Source: Euborellia annulipes (taxonomy: Eukaryota > Arthropoda > Insecta > Dermaptera > Anisolabididae). From it: a stretch of DNA of 64,000 bases. The notes under the pieces are model-generated. The model did not search any database. It was not told the DNA's origin and was given only the letters and a program-made list of their open reading frames with translations. This document shows, one piece after another, positions 10,603 to 21,666 of the stretch. The position numbers were made by a program, and so were the translations under genes. The stretch is taken from assembly GCA_023213315.1 (NCBI GenBank), contig JAKCPI010000297.1, forward strand, positions 62,001 to 126,000. The letters are read 5' to 3'. Positions within the stretch are counted from its first letter, which is position 1. Every line of letters starts with the position of its first letter.

Positions 10603-11425
10603 GTGTGTGTCTGTGTGTGTGGACAGATTTTTAGATGAAGGAGTTGAGCTAGCGGATTGAAATTTTATATTTAACTTAGGTACCTTTGAAGAATCTCAAA
10701 ATAAGCTTTGAACAAAATCGGCAAAAAGTACTAGTACTTTACTGATGTACTTTTCAGTTTTTTTCGATTTTCTCAAAATTCCCTCCAAGGTTTTTTTAAA
10801 TTCATAAATGAACTATTTTTTAGATGCTCTTTAAAATGTATATTCTCATTTTGGTTGAAATCTTCGAAGACACTTTATCTTGTTCTTCATAGGAAAGATA
10901 GAAATGGTTGATGGTAACGGAATTTAAATCTTTTTCTTTTTATTAGATTAAAAATCAATTATTATTTAAATTCCCATTTTTAAATTTATTTGTGTCTTTA
11001 ATTGTTTCAAAGAAAAATATATGCTCTCTCTCTCTCTCTCTCTCTCACTTGAAACATTATCCTCTCTCTACTCTTTTTAAATTCCCTTTCCACTTATCTT
11101 CGCATAGGTAATGTTAATTTATAGGGATTTGTATGTTAATTTCGATTCAAAAGGGGGTCCCCTTTAGAATTTTAGGCATTTAAAATTTTTTTTTCAATTC
11201 TTATGAAATTTTGTATTTATTTACGATTCTATATTGTGTATAAAATGTCCAAATATGAGATTAAAATTTTGAAAAATAACCATAGTTTATTTGAAGCAGT
11301 CAACATTTAAAATGAAGTTTGAAACTAAGGTGCTATCGGAAACTAAATATATCTCGACACAAAAAATCTGGTGTGACAGATGCACAACTTTCTCTTACCG
11401 AAGGGTAAGAGAAAGTTGTTTTTTA
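10437..11425 (-). mobile_element. TH element, subfamily with extra segment
   Basis: Hairpin B at the left (TACTTTCTCGTCC), the GTGTG run at 10570-10620, then AAAGTACTAGTACTTTACTG. An extra segment at about 11110-11335 contains GGGGGTCCCC and is shared with 32183-32480. Hairpin A is half missing at the right. It sits within the insertion inside SINE-B, so it is the innermost element of the nest. Confidence 0.8.
11023..11046. repeat. (CT)n microsatellite
   Basis: About twelve CT dinucleotides lie within the interrupted TH copy. Confidence 0.9.
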
Positions 11426-11918
11426 AATAATTATTTTATTAACTCTCATAAATTCTAAAATCTATCAAAAAACTTATAAATAATTGAAAAAAATCTCTCA
11501 TATTTAGGAATTTTGTATTAAAATTATTTTATTTCAAGAAAAAAAATTTTTTTTTATTTGTTTTATTTATAATTATTATATTATCTAAAAAAATTTCTCC
11601 ACTTTAAGTTTCTTGGAAAAGGGGGGGGGGTCATAAAACTTTCCCCCCCCCCAACAGAAATCCTGGTACCTACTGCTGAGAGGGAACCTTCTTTACGTCC
11701 CTTCCACAGGACAGGATGTCACAGCAACTCCCTCTCCTCGTAGAGTTGCCTGAGGGCTATTGTGGTAAGATCCTATATTCCAATCCAGGGCTTGCTTGAG
11801 GATTTGTTTACATTAAATAAATATTTTTATTTAATGAAAAATCCCGCACGCCAAGGATTTGAACAGGGATCTTCTTTGCAGAAGCTGACACCCTAGCTCA
11901 CTACACCAGCGAGCCCTC

Positions 11919-12394
11919 TATTTTGTTACAATAGAAACAATTTCTCCTCTTTCCTATGAAGTGCAAGAGTAAAGTGGTCTTAATAAGATATCAACGGCAA
12001 AAGGAGAATAAACATTTCAAAGAGTATCTTCTAAAAAATAATTGATTCATGAATTTTAATCAAAATCGTTAGAGCGTATGTTGAGAAAATGTAAAAAACT
12101 GAAAAAGTACATCAATAAAGTACTAGTACTCTTTGGCCGATTTTGTTCAAAAGCTTCGTGTCACGTCTCAGAGGGGTGCCTTACTTAAATATAAAATTTC
12201 AACCTCTTAGCTCTTTTCGTTCTTGGGATATTTTGTTCACAGACAGACTGATGCATACATAGACAGACCATATTACGAAAACCACTTTTTCGGATTCAGG
12301 GGACCTCAAAACGTATATATTCATCAAAATCTCGAAATTTTGACATGAATCCATTACTTTCTCACTATATATATATTAACAGGTAAGAGAAAGT
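11919..12394 (+). mobile_element. TH element, right part (split copy)
   Basis: It continues from the target duplication through ACAATTTCTCCTC, AAGTACTAGTACTCTTTGG and TTAGCTCTTTTCGTTCTTGG to hairpin B ending GGTAAGAGAAAGTA. Together with 9875-10030 it makes a full-length copy. Confidence 0.9.
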
Positions 12395-13125
12395 AAGAAT
12401 ATGACTACCTTGAAAAAAGACAAAGATATTTCAAACCTACACAACTTCTACTTTCAATTGAGTACTTGAATCCTTTTATGATTAAGTTTATAATTGATTA
12501 TTTATTTTTAAAATATCGCAGAAAATTAATGAGGGCTAAGAGAAAATTGTTTGACATATTTATTCCCACCTCTTGATTATTCTTTTAGTTGCTAGCTGAA
12601 TGGGCCTAAATATCGTAATGAATAATCAATAATGCTTTTGAGAAAGCACGTTGATTTATGGCGACATGTGAATGAATGGAATTCAGCACCGGATAAGGAG
12701 AAATTCAAATACAATCCCTTATAAACTACTCTAATTTTCTATACATTTAATGATATTTCACTTGTATGTTTTCTATTTATTTATTTAGGTTATATTTATT
12801 TCTATTATTTTATCAATAAAACATAACAGTGAATTCAGCCAATTATTAGAAATACGGTATTAAAAATATCAATAGAATAGAAGAAATAGTTAAGTGGTCT
12901 ATTTATTTTACTAGAGTATTAAAATGGATCAAGTGTTTATATCCCCCCCCCCCCCTCTCCTCTTGCGTAATGTTAGAGATATGTGAAAATTGATAATCTA
13001 AAAGCGAAGGGGAATGGGTTCGGACTTCACATAATTATTTAGATCAAAATGGTCTAAATAAATATTTTACATAAGAAAGGAATACTGTTCTTAGGAGATC
13101 TTGAAGAAATTTAATAACTTATTTT
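12395..13125. other. AT-rich sequence, no gene seen
   Basis: A C tract lies near 12943. No exon-like or repeat family signature was recognised. Confidence 0.45.
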
Positions 13126-13880
13126 TATTTTCTCTTACCCTATATATGAAATATATAGAGAGAGAAAGTATTGCGATCATGTCAAAAATTCGATGTTGAG
13201 ATTTTGATGGATATACTTGTTTTGATTCCAAAAAAGTGGGTTCGCAAATTGGTCTGTGTGTGTGTGTATGGACATTTTTGACCATGAAGGAAATGAACTA
13301 GGAGGTTGAAATTTTATATTTAAGTTAGGCTCCTGCCGATGTCGTGTAAATAAGCTTTTAAACAAAATCGGCCAAAAAGTACTAGTACTTTTTCAGTTTT
13401 TTTTCGATTTTCTCAAAATTCGCTCCAAGGATTTTTTTTTAAATTCAAAAATCACTTATTTTTTAGATGCTCTTTAAAAAGTATATCAGTGAAATTTTTC
13501 GTTGAAATCGTTTGAAGTACACTTTACTGATGTACTTTTTCAGTTTTTTGCGATTTCCCCATAATTCGCTGCAACGATTTTATTTAAAATTCATAAATGA
13601 ACTATTTTTTAGATGCTCTTTAAAAAGTATATCAGTGAAATTTTTCGTTGAAATCGTTTGAAGTACACTTTACTGATGTACTTTTTCAGTTTTTTGCGAT
13701 TTCCCCATAATTCGCTGCAACGATTTTATTTAAAATTCATAAATGAACTATTTTTTAGATGCTCTTTAAAAAGTATATCAGTGAAATTTTTCGTTGAAAT
13801 CGTTTGAAGTACACTTTACTGATGTACTTTTTCAGTTTTTTGCGATTTTCCCATAATTCGCTGCAACGATTTTATGGGCT
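13126..13880 (-). mobile_element. TH element with internal tandem expansion
   Basis: Hairpin B at the left (TTCTCTTACCC, AT loop, GAGAGAGAAAGTA), the usual body and AAAGTACTAGTACTTTTTCAG. It then passes into three tandem units of 146 bp. Hairpin A is absent. Confidence 0.85.
13465..13875. repeat. Tandem repeat, 146-bp unit, about 2.8 copies
   Basis: AGATGCTCTTTAAAAAGTAT recurs at 13465, 13611 and 13757. Units are almost identical and contain TTTCGTTGAAATCGTTTGAA, ACACTTTACTGATGTAC and TTCGCTGCAACGATTTTA. The unit is a piece of TH core, so expansion happened inside the element and looks recent. Confidence 0.9.
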
Positions 13881-14795
13881 AGGAACTTCTTTTTGAGAGA
13901 GAAATCTTGAGTGATTTTTTCATCTGGTTTTTGCTAAAACGTTTCTGTTATTTCTCAGGCACCGAGGCAATACAAAATCACTTAAAAATAATAGTTACCT
14001 ATGATGCCACATTACAACAAGCACACATTTAGGCCCAAAGAATATTGAAATAATATTTTTATCAGCAGAGAATATTAAAAATATTTTCCATAATTTCGAC
14101 ATTGATAGCGAATCTTTCTCTATAATCCCTACGAGTAAATTATGGTGTGATTATTAGCACATTTATCTTTCTCTTATATCAGGCTTTCACCAATTTTTAT
14201 TTCATTATTTAATCCAAGTTATATAAATTTTATTTTATTAGTTAATTTCATATTATGATTGAAAGAAATCACATCAGACACATACATATATACCCAACAA
14301 CCCGTATATTAAATGAAACCGAGAATTATATTCCCTTAATTGAAAATATTATATTTTTTAATCTTGTATCAAATCATCATATACCAAGCCTACAAAACGC
14401 ATTTAACAAATTTATATGTTTATTTGATGGTGAACCAAACGCCCTATTATAGTCAAATTCCTTAAATATAAAATTAATTAATTAGAGATATTTTTAACAT
14501 TTTTGTCTTTACTTCTCTAATCTCTTTCGAGTTTGAACCTGTATAGATTCTCTTTGTTTACTTAAATAAATTATTCTCTAAGCAGACTTTACTTTTAGAA
14601 AATGGGCATTTTTATAATTGGACCCTGTTACGCATTAGTGTGTCAAGCGCCCTCAAAATATGACCAAACGATCAATTGAAAATAAAATAATTCTTTTCAT
14701 AAAAAGGCTGATGCCTCTTTATTTCTCAAACAGAAGGGGTCAAAATAAATATAAAATTAAATAAAAATTATTTATATTTGTTCTTTGTATTTTAG
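13881..14795. other. Repeat-poor AT-rich sequence
   Basis: No TH copies or SINEs are seen here. It forms the upstream part of the repeat-poor block that contains the exon candidates. Confidence 0.45.
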
Positions 14796-14972
14796 AAGCT
14801 GACTAATCGCTTTCGAGAATTGACATCATGTATCCCGAGCGAATTGGACATCGCCAGCGAGAAGTACTTGAAGGAAGATCTCACCAAGGCAGTCTCTCTT
14901 CAGCTGTTTGCAGAGTCTAGCAGCTACATCAAAAGTCTGTATGAACATTTACGTGAGCGTAGAGTGAGATAA
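14796..14972 (+). CDS. Candidate coding exon, unknown product
   Basis: A pyrimidine-rich tract ending TTTGTATTTTAG precedes an open frame of 58 codons read from the first base. It starts KLTNRFRELTS and includes SEKYLKEDLTKAVSL and SYIKSLYEHLRER. Residue use is charged and helix-like, unlike the repeat-derived frames. A good donor (AC/GTGAGC) at 14952/14953 could end the exon; otherwise the frame stops at TAA 14970-14972. I do not recognise the family, and a conserved-exon interpretation is inference. Confidence 0.35.
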   Translation, partial: KLTNRFRELTSCIPSELDIASEKYLKEDLTKAVSLQLFAESSSYIKSLYEHLRERRVR

Positions 14973-15244
14973 ATTTAGGATTTTCAAAATTTATTTCAAT
15001 TTTCTCAATTTGGCCTAAATATTTGGCCTAAATATTTATTATTGCTATTTTGCAATAGGTGCATGGATAGGATGTTATTAATACTTGTATTTCTCCCATT
15101 TCAGAGTCCCTGACTTTTAAATAGTTAAAAATTCAAAATTTTTAAAATAAAATTTTTTTTTCCAAAATTCATTTCATTTTATTTTGATTTAAAATTTGAT
15201 AATTTATAAATCTTTTCTTTGATATCATAATTTTAACATTTCAG

Positions 15245-15271
15245 CCCCAAATGCAGATTTCGTTTCTCAAG
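15245..15271 (+). CDS. Candidate micro-exon
   Basis: AACATTTCAG precedes and GTAATG follows a 27-nt segment. Joined in phase to the 14796-14952 exon it would continue with PPNADFVSQ. The donor is weak. It is listed only because it keeps the frame open. Confidence 0.15.
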
Positions 15272-15539
15272 GTAATGGGATGGATGAATGTACAATGTGC
15301 AAAAGGTATGCAATTATTGGTAATATGTGGATAATGCACAATACTTATTTCATCCCTTTACCCTACGTGGGAGCAACGTCATCGTATGAGACAATTCAAG
15401 TGTGCATGTATTATTATTTTAGCTATATATTACATGATTCAATATTAGGATTTAAGTTTTGCGTGTATGGGATTATTATTTTCTAAGGAGACCTCTTTTC
15501 TCTGTCTACTAACTCCATGTTAATTTTTAAGATTACACG

Positions 15540-16404
15540 CAATTCTTATTAGATTATCTAGCTAGCAATTGTTAGAATCTATATTTGGGCGCTTAATAAT
15601 TAGAAAATCTCTACGCTCACGCATTTATTAATATTTATTTATATGGGGTTTTAGGCCTTTTATGTCGGAATTCTCTGATGTTCTCTTGAATTGACGTTCA
15701 ATTGTGAATTGATTCCTCAATACTGGCATAGGGTGTTGTTGTTCGTCCCATTTAGGTTTAGGCAGGGCTTCCAGTAGAGGATCATTTCACTTTTGACCGA
15801 TGTTCAAAGGAAATAGGAGAATTTCTCTATCGTATGTTTCTCTCTTTCGCGCATTTGAGAGAAAGAGTGTTTTCTCTTTCTCCGAGGCTCTTTGTCCGTC
15901 AGTGCTGAGTTCTGGGCCTTGGTTGTTTCAGGACAGAATGAGTTAATGTTCAAGATGTTAGGAGTTCGTATAGGATGTTGTTAGCTTTTAGGGTTCTTTT
16001 TTTCAGCATGCATCTTGAACAACGTCATTCTGTTTCTGAGATGAGCAATCAAGGGGGATCTTCAGTATTGTATTGGCCGGGCTTCCTTCCTAACTCGTGA
16101 ATGAATATCAGATCAATTACCTCTGCTTCTTTTTAGCTCTATAGTAAATGATATTAGGCAGGTGGGCAGAGATTAATTGATCTGTTTGAGTATGTAGCTG
16201 TGTGTGAGTGTGTGTCTCTGTTTCTTTTCCTTTTATTTCCTTGGGTTTGTGGGCGTTCTTTCCGTTTCGATTTTTGGTGATGAAGGCTTACCTGCCTTCC
16301 GGGAGTGCTCGCGTTCGCGTGTGTCTCAAGAAAGAAGAGGAACTGCATTTTAGAATTAGATGACCGCCCCGGTCATAGATAGTGTGGAATTAGGTTAGTT
16401 TTTA
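15540..16404. other. GC-richer repeat-poor segment
   Basis: This is the least AT-rich stretch of the window. It holds several CG dinucleotides and a palindromic TTTCTCTCTTTCGC / GAGAGAAAGAG pair near 15835-15860. The 64-codon minus frame at 16154-16348 has low-complexity composition and no domain. It could be transcribed non-coding sequence or an old LTR, but neither is established. Confidence 0.3.
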
Positions 16405-16405
16405 G

Positions 16406-16603
16406 GGAAGCCCACGTTGAGCCGAAAGAAGCAGTCTACAGAGTAAGTTAAAGAAATCTTCAATATTTTTTCATAAAAAATCAATTATATAAACTAATAA
16501 TCCTTTAACTCTTCTTTTGTTTTAGATGGTTAGGGTGGGAGTGGGGGCTGAGATCGACGAGATTCTTCAGGACTTCCAACTGGATCCTTTCACTTTTTTT
16601 TAA
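16406..16603 (+). CDS. Two candidate exons, unknown product
   Basis: Segment 16406-16442 lies between TTTTTAG and GTAAGT and can read EAHVEPKEAVYR. Segment 16526-16603 follows TTTTGTTTTAG and reads MVRVGVGAEIDEILQDFQLD then PFTFF and stop. Joined they stay in frame. Good splice signals on both sides and acidic, non-repeat residues make a real or decayed gene possible. The family is not recognised. Confidence 0.25.
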
Positions 16604-16630
16604 GAGATAAAATATTTTTTGTCTCCAAAG

Positions 16631-16856
16631 GACATCACTGACGCGGGCTAGAAACTATAGTCTCAAGAAAAATTGCACTGTAAGTCAATTTGTCAAATTC
16701 TCTTAATTCATTTGATGCATTCTAAAATTAAAATTTCTTTTGTTTTTAGGGATCCGTTGGTTTGTGGCGTGAGCAAACGTCTCGATTGAGAAACCTTCAC
16801 TTGGGCAGCAGGACTTTTCCGCTCAGCTGCAGGATTCCTACAATTTCTACATTTTG
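16631..16856 (+). CDS. Two candidate exons with a disrupted frame
   Basis: Segment 16631-16679 follows TCTCCAAAG and ends before GTAAGT. Segment 16750-16856 lies between TTGTTTTTAG and GTGAGC. The most protein-like frame of the latter reads IRWFVA, an in-frame TGA, then ANVSIEKPSLGQQDFSAQLQ and DSYNFYIL. The stop suggests a pseudogene or an incorrect frame. The first frame is open throughout but less protein-like. Confidence 0.2.
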
Positions 16857-17149
16857 GTGAGCACATTTATAATTTATTGTTAGATTTGTTCATTAAGGGT
16901 CAAATTATAGGATAGTTATAAATAAATATTTTCACGAGAAATGTGGAAACGTTTCGGTGACTAATTATCAACCTTTATGATAACGTTTCCTATATTACTT
17001 TTTTTAATATCTTTAATACTCTATAAAGTAAAATTTATTTTTAAACACAATTTGTTTTGTATACGTGTATCTGCTATTCATATAGTCGTTTTCGAGAAAT
17101 GATGTGCTTACTTTTAACAAACAAACTTCATTTACATTGCTCGTTTTTA

Positions 17150-17513
17150 CTTGATCTTACCTATATGTTTATATTAATATACATAAGCTTATACCGTATA
17201 TATAGAAAGTGTTGGATTCATGTCAAAAATTCGATGTCGAGATTTTGATGGATATACACGTTTTGGGGTCCCCTGAATAAAAAAAAAGTGGTTTTCGCGA
17301 CATGGTTTGTCCGTGTTGTCTGTCTGTCGTGTGTCTGTGAACAAAATATCTCAAGAAAGGAAACAGCTAGGAGGTTAAAATTTTATATATAAGTTAGACA
17401 CCCCCCGGGAGCGTGAAAATAAGCTTTTAATCAAAATCGGCCAAAGAGTACTAGTACTTTACTGATGCACTTTTTCAGTTTTTTTCGATTTTCTCAAAAT
17501 TCGCTATTAGTCG
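17150..17513 (-). mobile_element. TH element, hairpin-A half missing
   Basis: Diverged hairpin B (GATCTTACCTATATG), ATGTCGAGATTTTGATGG, the CGCGACATGG block, CTAGGAGGTTAAAATTTTAT and AGTACTAGTACTTTACTG, ending near TCTCAAAATTCGC. Confidence 0.85.
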
Positions 17514-17614
17514 AAAAATTATAGCCAGAAGTTTTAATTATTTATTAAATAAATAGATATATCAATGGGTATCTGAATTCGAAATGAAGAAAAACTATTA
17601 AAAGCATAAGGTTT

Positions 17615-17700
17615 GCTCTGAGATTTGACATAGGGCGCCACGGAAAAATTCTTATATATTAAGGGCGCCGGGAACCGAAAAAGTTTGGGAACCCCTGGTA
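17615..17700 (-). mobile_element. hAT-like terminus
   Basis: AAAGTTTGGGAACCCCTGG matches the common hAT MITE end CCAGGGGTTCCCAAACTTT in reverse. GGGCGCC motifs repeat just inside. The other end was not found; AGAGGTCCCCGAACTTTTT near 3865 is a similar unpaired end. Confidence 0.4.
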
Positions 17701-18455
17701 TATCGTAATGAATATTTAAGTTTAAAGTCTAAATGGCTTAAGATGCCGAAAAGACTTTTAAAAAAATGTGTTTATATTTTATAAATTCAGCAATATTTGA
17801 TTTTGAATTTTACTGCACCAGCTAACAATTTACATTATTAATAATAATATACTTAATCTCGTTGCAAACTTTTAAGGCATTTTAAAGCAAACTTTATAAT
17901 CTATACCATCCTGATAATGATAATATCCCCCCAGGACTTGTTAAAATTCAAAACAATAGTTGAATCCAAACTACGTAATTAACCTTTTCATTAAAGTCGT
18001 TAATAAATAATGTTTATACTTAAAAATGAAATGTTTTTGATAGATTAAAATAAAATAAAAACTGGAAGGGAAATTGCAAAGTTAAGAGGAGAGGAATTAT
18101 CTAAACTCCAATAGTTATCCAAACTTGTGTGGTATTTGGCGAAGGGTGTTTGGCTTTATTTGACAGAGGAATTGCATAAAGTCCTTGGAAGTTTAGTAGA
18201 TTTGTTCTTAGTGACAAGAAATATGCGAACTAATATATGAGAAATTATTGTGTATGCAATGTAAAAGGTCATATTTAGGTGTTTGCTGTGGGGATGGAGA
18301 AAAGTTAAAATGTTTCGCAGGGAGAAGCAAGGTTTAATGAAGATCTCTACTTTATCTTGTCAAGATGGCATGAAAAGCATGACTCACTCCATATACATAT
18401 AAATTAAACAAAGGTTTAATAAAAAAAAATAAATTAACGCATTGATAACAATTTA
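17701..18455. other. AT-rich sequence with a SINE-A scrap
   Basis: AAATGGCTTAAGATGCCGAAAAGAC near 17731 resembles the SINE-A body in decayed form. Nothing else is recognised. Confidence 0.35.
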
Positions 18456-18510
18456 TAAAAATCTGGTGTCACTGGTCGCACCAGATTTTTTGTGTCGTTT
18501 AGTTTAAACA
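18456..18510 (+). mobile_element. Solo minimal TH hairpin A
   Basis: AATCTGGTGTCACTGGTCGC folds directly onto GACC..GGTGCGACCAGATT-like sequence and is followed by TTTTGTGTCGTTTAG. Only the outermost part of the hairpin remains. Confidence 0.7.
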
Positions 18511-20727
18511 CATTCGGGATATATTTGTAGTCAATTCAAATGAAATAAATTTTTCTCGCTTGGGACTGGAAGGTAATGTCTTCTCTCTGAGCCACAGATC
18601 ACGGGCTGTATATAAATTGAATGGTTGTTAAAATCAATTTGAAGAGATGACATGACCTTCATATTGAGAGCCTAAAATATAGGAATAAGCAGAACAAAAA
18701 AATTTTTTTAATGACTAAAATGATTAAATAATAGAAAAAATAATATTTTGTCAAATTGAATTATTTCAATCGATAACTTTAATGGAATTTTTTGTTTACA
18801 AGTATGCCTAACAGAAGGGTTTTAATATACAGTAAATACATGAGCTGTGACAATTTAATCTCCGTAGAAAAAAATGCGGCTAGTGTCATTCTCGAAATAT
18901 ACTATTCATTTTGTTAGAATTTGTATTTCTAGAAACGTATTTGAAATTTATTTGACACCCTTTTCGGTTAGTAATTTCAGAACATGATGACAATTTTCGT
19001 ATTTTCCGATTTTAAAAATTACGACGAAAATATATTAAAAGTTTCTGGAAATGTCAATAGCGTTCTAAATAAATAAATGTTGATATACTGTATTTAATCT
19101 ATATTGAGATTCTTGAAATTACAATAATTAATTTATAGATAAACAAGGAGTGAGTTTTAATATAAAATTGAAATTAAAAGTGAATTTATAAAATTCCGAA
19201 TTAATTAAATCAGTTTTCAGTTGAAAAATATTTTTTAATAAGTATGAGTTTGATAGAACTTGAAGTTTAATAATTTTTTTTTTTTTTTTTTCATTTCTAA
19301 ATGATGACTCCACCCAAACAGGGCACATGGCAATTTATTTAAAATCTGTTTTAAAATTGCTTGTATTTGATTTGTTAGGAAATAAACAGAATCCACACGA
19401 GTCCACTTGTCAAATGAATAATGAATGTATGAAAAAAAAAATATAAAAAACAAAAAAAAAATAAATTAAAATGAAAACCACTCTTACTTTACTCGGAAAA
19501 TGATTAAATTTACTATGTCCAAAACGGGCGATATCAAAGATTGAAAGGAGTAGGTGGAAAACCCGAAATAAGATCTTAACATTCAGGTTTATCTCATGAA
19601 TGAGACTGAAACGATCGCCATTTAGAAGCCCGTGATGATAGGCAACCATTTCAACATTGCTGAATAACCGTACATTGTATTAAGGGGAAGCTGATTCGCG
19701 AAGAAAACTTTTGTTTTAGATAAAACACCTAAACGTTTTCATTAGTAAAATCAATGTAAAATTTTAATGATGAATTTTTTTTTGTCTGAATTGTTAGAAA
19801 TTCGTATTTTTATTTATTTTTTATATAATAAAAGAAATGACGGAATTTCAATATAAATACACTCAAATTATTTGATATTTTGTGACAGAGACCTTTTATA
19901 TTATATTCTGTCAAAAAACATATTTGCATATTTACGAATGGATAACAATTTGTAAAATCAGTTTTATAGAAAATTTTTCTAAGAATGATATTGAAGATTC
20001 TGTCAAGACAATTTTTATATCCAGATGAGAATACGCATAAAATATAAACATAGTATGGGCGAGGAGAGGAGGGGGGAGGGAACGAAATAATAAAGAATAT
20101 AGCTCTTAGAAGAAATAATATTATAATTTAAAAAAAAAAAACTCACCAGATTATGTTGCGGTGAATAAATTAACAACGTAAAAGCTGCTCATCTCACTTA
20201 CCTGAAATAGAAAATTAAAATAATTAGATACATTTTTCTAATACTTTTTAATTATTATTTTATAATTAATAAAAAAAAGTCAATTATCAATTAGGCTGGC
20301 CCGAACGGTCAACTTTGAGAAAAAAAAATTTTTCTATAATTTATAAAGTTTCAAACACTATCAGAATTTATCGCCAGACCGAGGCCAAATAAACTTAGCA
20401 CTTAAGTTGTATAAAGCAAGAATGCATCATGCTACATGATTTAGTGGAAATATGACAAATAAGATATGTTTCAAGATTCAATGATTCGTTTCGCTTCGTT
20501 TAAGGGATACATTTAAATTATATTAACTAAAAATTAAATAAATATAAATGAAGTATGTGCCGACCCGGGGTTGTGGGAATAAACTGGATAGGAGAAGAAG
20601 AAGAAGGAGTCTAAGCCCCAATAAAAAACTGCAAAGTCTGGTGAAATAGTAAGCATGTTTCTAAAAGTGATAGAGGATCTATCCTCAAGGGATTTTTATC
20701 ATCTCAACAGATGACGACCCACTATCA
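18511..20727. other. Long AT-rich stretch, no gene seen
   Basis: Several homopolymer runs lie near 19276-19290 and 19432-19460. Overlapping minus-strand frames at 19128-19649 are low-complexity F/I/L/N-rich and are not taken as genes. Confidence 0.45.
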
Positions 20728-20798
20728 AATCACATTTTCGCATTGAAGATGACTCAACGTCACTTTACTGAAATATTTTTCAATAAAAAGATGTGATT
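20728..20798 (+). ncRNA. Hammerhead-like hairpin, diverged
   Basis: An outer stem AATCACAT / ATGTGATT encloses TTGAAGATGAC and TGAAATA. TGAC-GTCA can act as a stem II. It resembles the motif at 41541 but lacks an intact GAAAC-GTC. Confidence 0.3.
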
Positions 20799-21220
20799 GG
20801 GGTTTAAAATAAAACTGGCTTTATTTCAGCCGTTTTCAGTATTGGAAGCGAGATATTTATGTTATTTTATAGGCTACTATTCATTAATTTAGCCTACTAT
20901 CTTATTATCTAAAGTGTTAAGAATTTTACATAACATATAGTCTAAGTATTATATTATTATATACACTTAGAATTAAATAAAATATTTCCACAGTCATAGA
21001 TTTTTTTTGAACCTCGCATGGCACTCATTAACAAGTATTGTTGTTCGTGGTTAGCATGTTGACCATTGGGTTGCAGTCAACAATGACTAACTCTAGACCG
21101 GTGGGAGTCAATTTAATAGTTAATGGAGACAATTTTTACTTTTTTCTTAAAATTTCTTTCTGAAACCTAAGTCATCTTATAGGCTTCAATCAGTGAATTA
21201 ATTTAATTTTTGAATATTAT
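20799..21220. other. AT-rich sequence, no gene seen
   Basis: A weak tRNA-like GTGGTTAGCATGTTGACC near 21048 lacks a matching box B. The right border (21212-21220) is the SINE-B target duplication. Confidence 0.35.
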
Positions 21221-21657
21221 TATTATTATTTGAAATTCCTATCGGGATCCCCGTTTATTTACAAGAGGTGCTTTCGTGCACGGAGACACACACCTCAAAC
21301 CCAACCGGCCTTTGGCCGTAGCCATCTACCGGCATCCCGTGAAGTTAGATCATTTCCTATCTCTAACCCCTCCTCCTGCTTTATCTTTGCGTTCCTTTTA
21401 TCGAACTTCTCCTATGCTATGGAGGAGAGACTCCCTCAGCACCGGCGTGTAGCCTACTCCTGTCGAAGAATGCATCACTTTGAGGGAGACTTCTTTAATT
21501 CTTTTCCAGAGGGCGGAATGTCCTATGAACTCCCTTTCCTCCCAATATTCCAATCCAGTGCGTTCTTGAGAATTTGTTTACATTAAATAAATATTTTTAT
21601 TTAATGAAAAAATCCCGCACGCCCAGAATTTGAACAGGGAACTTCTTTGTAGAAGCC
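21221..21657 (-). mobile_element. SINE-B, uninterrupted copy
   Basis: Flanked by GAATATTAT (21212-21220 and 21658-21666). On the minus strand it begins in a truncated tRNA-like head (TGTTCAAATTCTGGGCGTGC near box B). It then has the ATTTAATGTAAACAAATTC block and ends GATCCCGATAGGAATTTCAA. The 118-codon plus frame over it is a by-product. This copy defines the junctions in 10031-11918. Confidence 0.85.
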
Positions 21658-21666
21658 GAATATTAT

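Larger units (their letters stand above)
10353..11676. mobile_element. G/C-tract-bounded insertion inside SINE-B
   Basis: Compared with the copy at 21221-21657, SINE-B is broken after ACATCACTGTGAG and resumes at GAGAGGGAACC. The insert starts with about 12 G then 11 C (10364-10386). It ends with G and C tracts at 11619-11653. A short duplication around the junction (ACTGTGAG / ACTGCTGAG) is imperfect. It carries a TH copy. Confidence 0.6.
10031..11918 (-). mobile_element. SINE-B copy, itself interrupted
   Basis: A SINE inserted on the minus strand, bounded by the exact 12-bp duplication TATTTTGTTACA (10019-10030 and 11919-11930). Its tRNA-like head is at the right: GCTGGTGTAGTGAGCTAGGG (box A) and CTGTTCAAATCC (box B) on the minus strand. 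The body at 10040-10350 matches 21225-21480. The middle is displaced by an insertion at about 10353-11676. Confidence 0.85.

Noticed and set aside
19128..19649. Overlapping minus-strand frames of 66-79 codons
   Set aside because: They are F/I/L/K/N-rich reads of AT-rich DNA with poly(K) and poly(F) from homopolymers, with no splice or domain support.
20152..20206. Minus-strand micro-exon reading MSSFYVVNLFTAT between splice-like sites, faintly like Hox protein N-termini (MSSYFVN)
   Set aside because: The frame stops at once, there is no homeobox or other exon nearby, and the match is a handful of residues. Chance is likely.
21230..21586. 118-codon plus frame
   Set aside because: It covers the antisense of a SINE-B copy; the related copy at 10031 breaks the frame.
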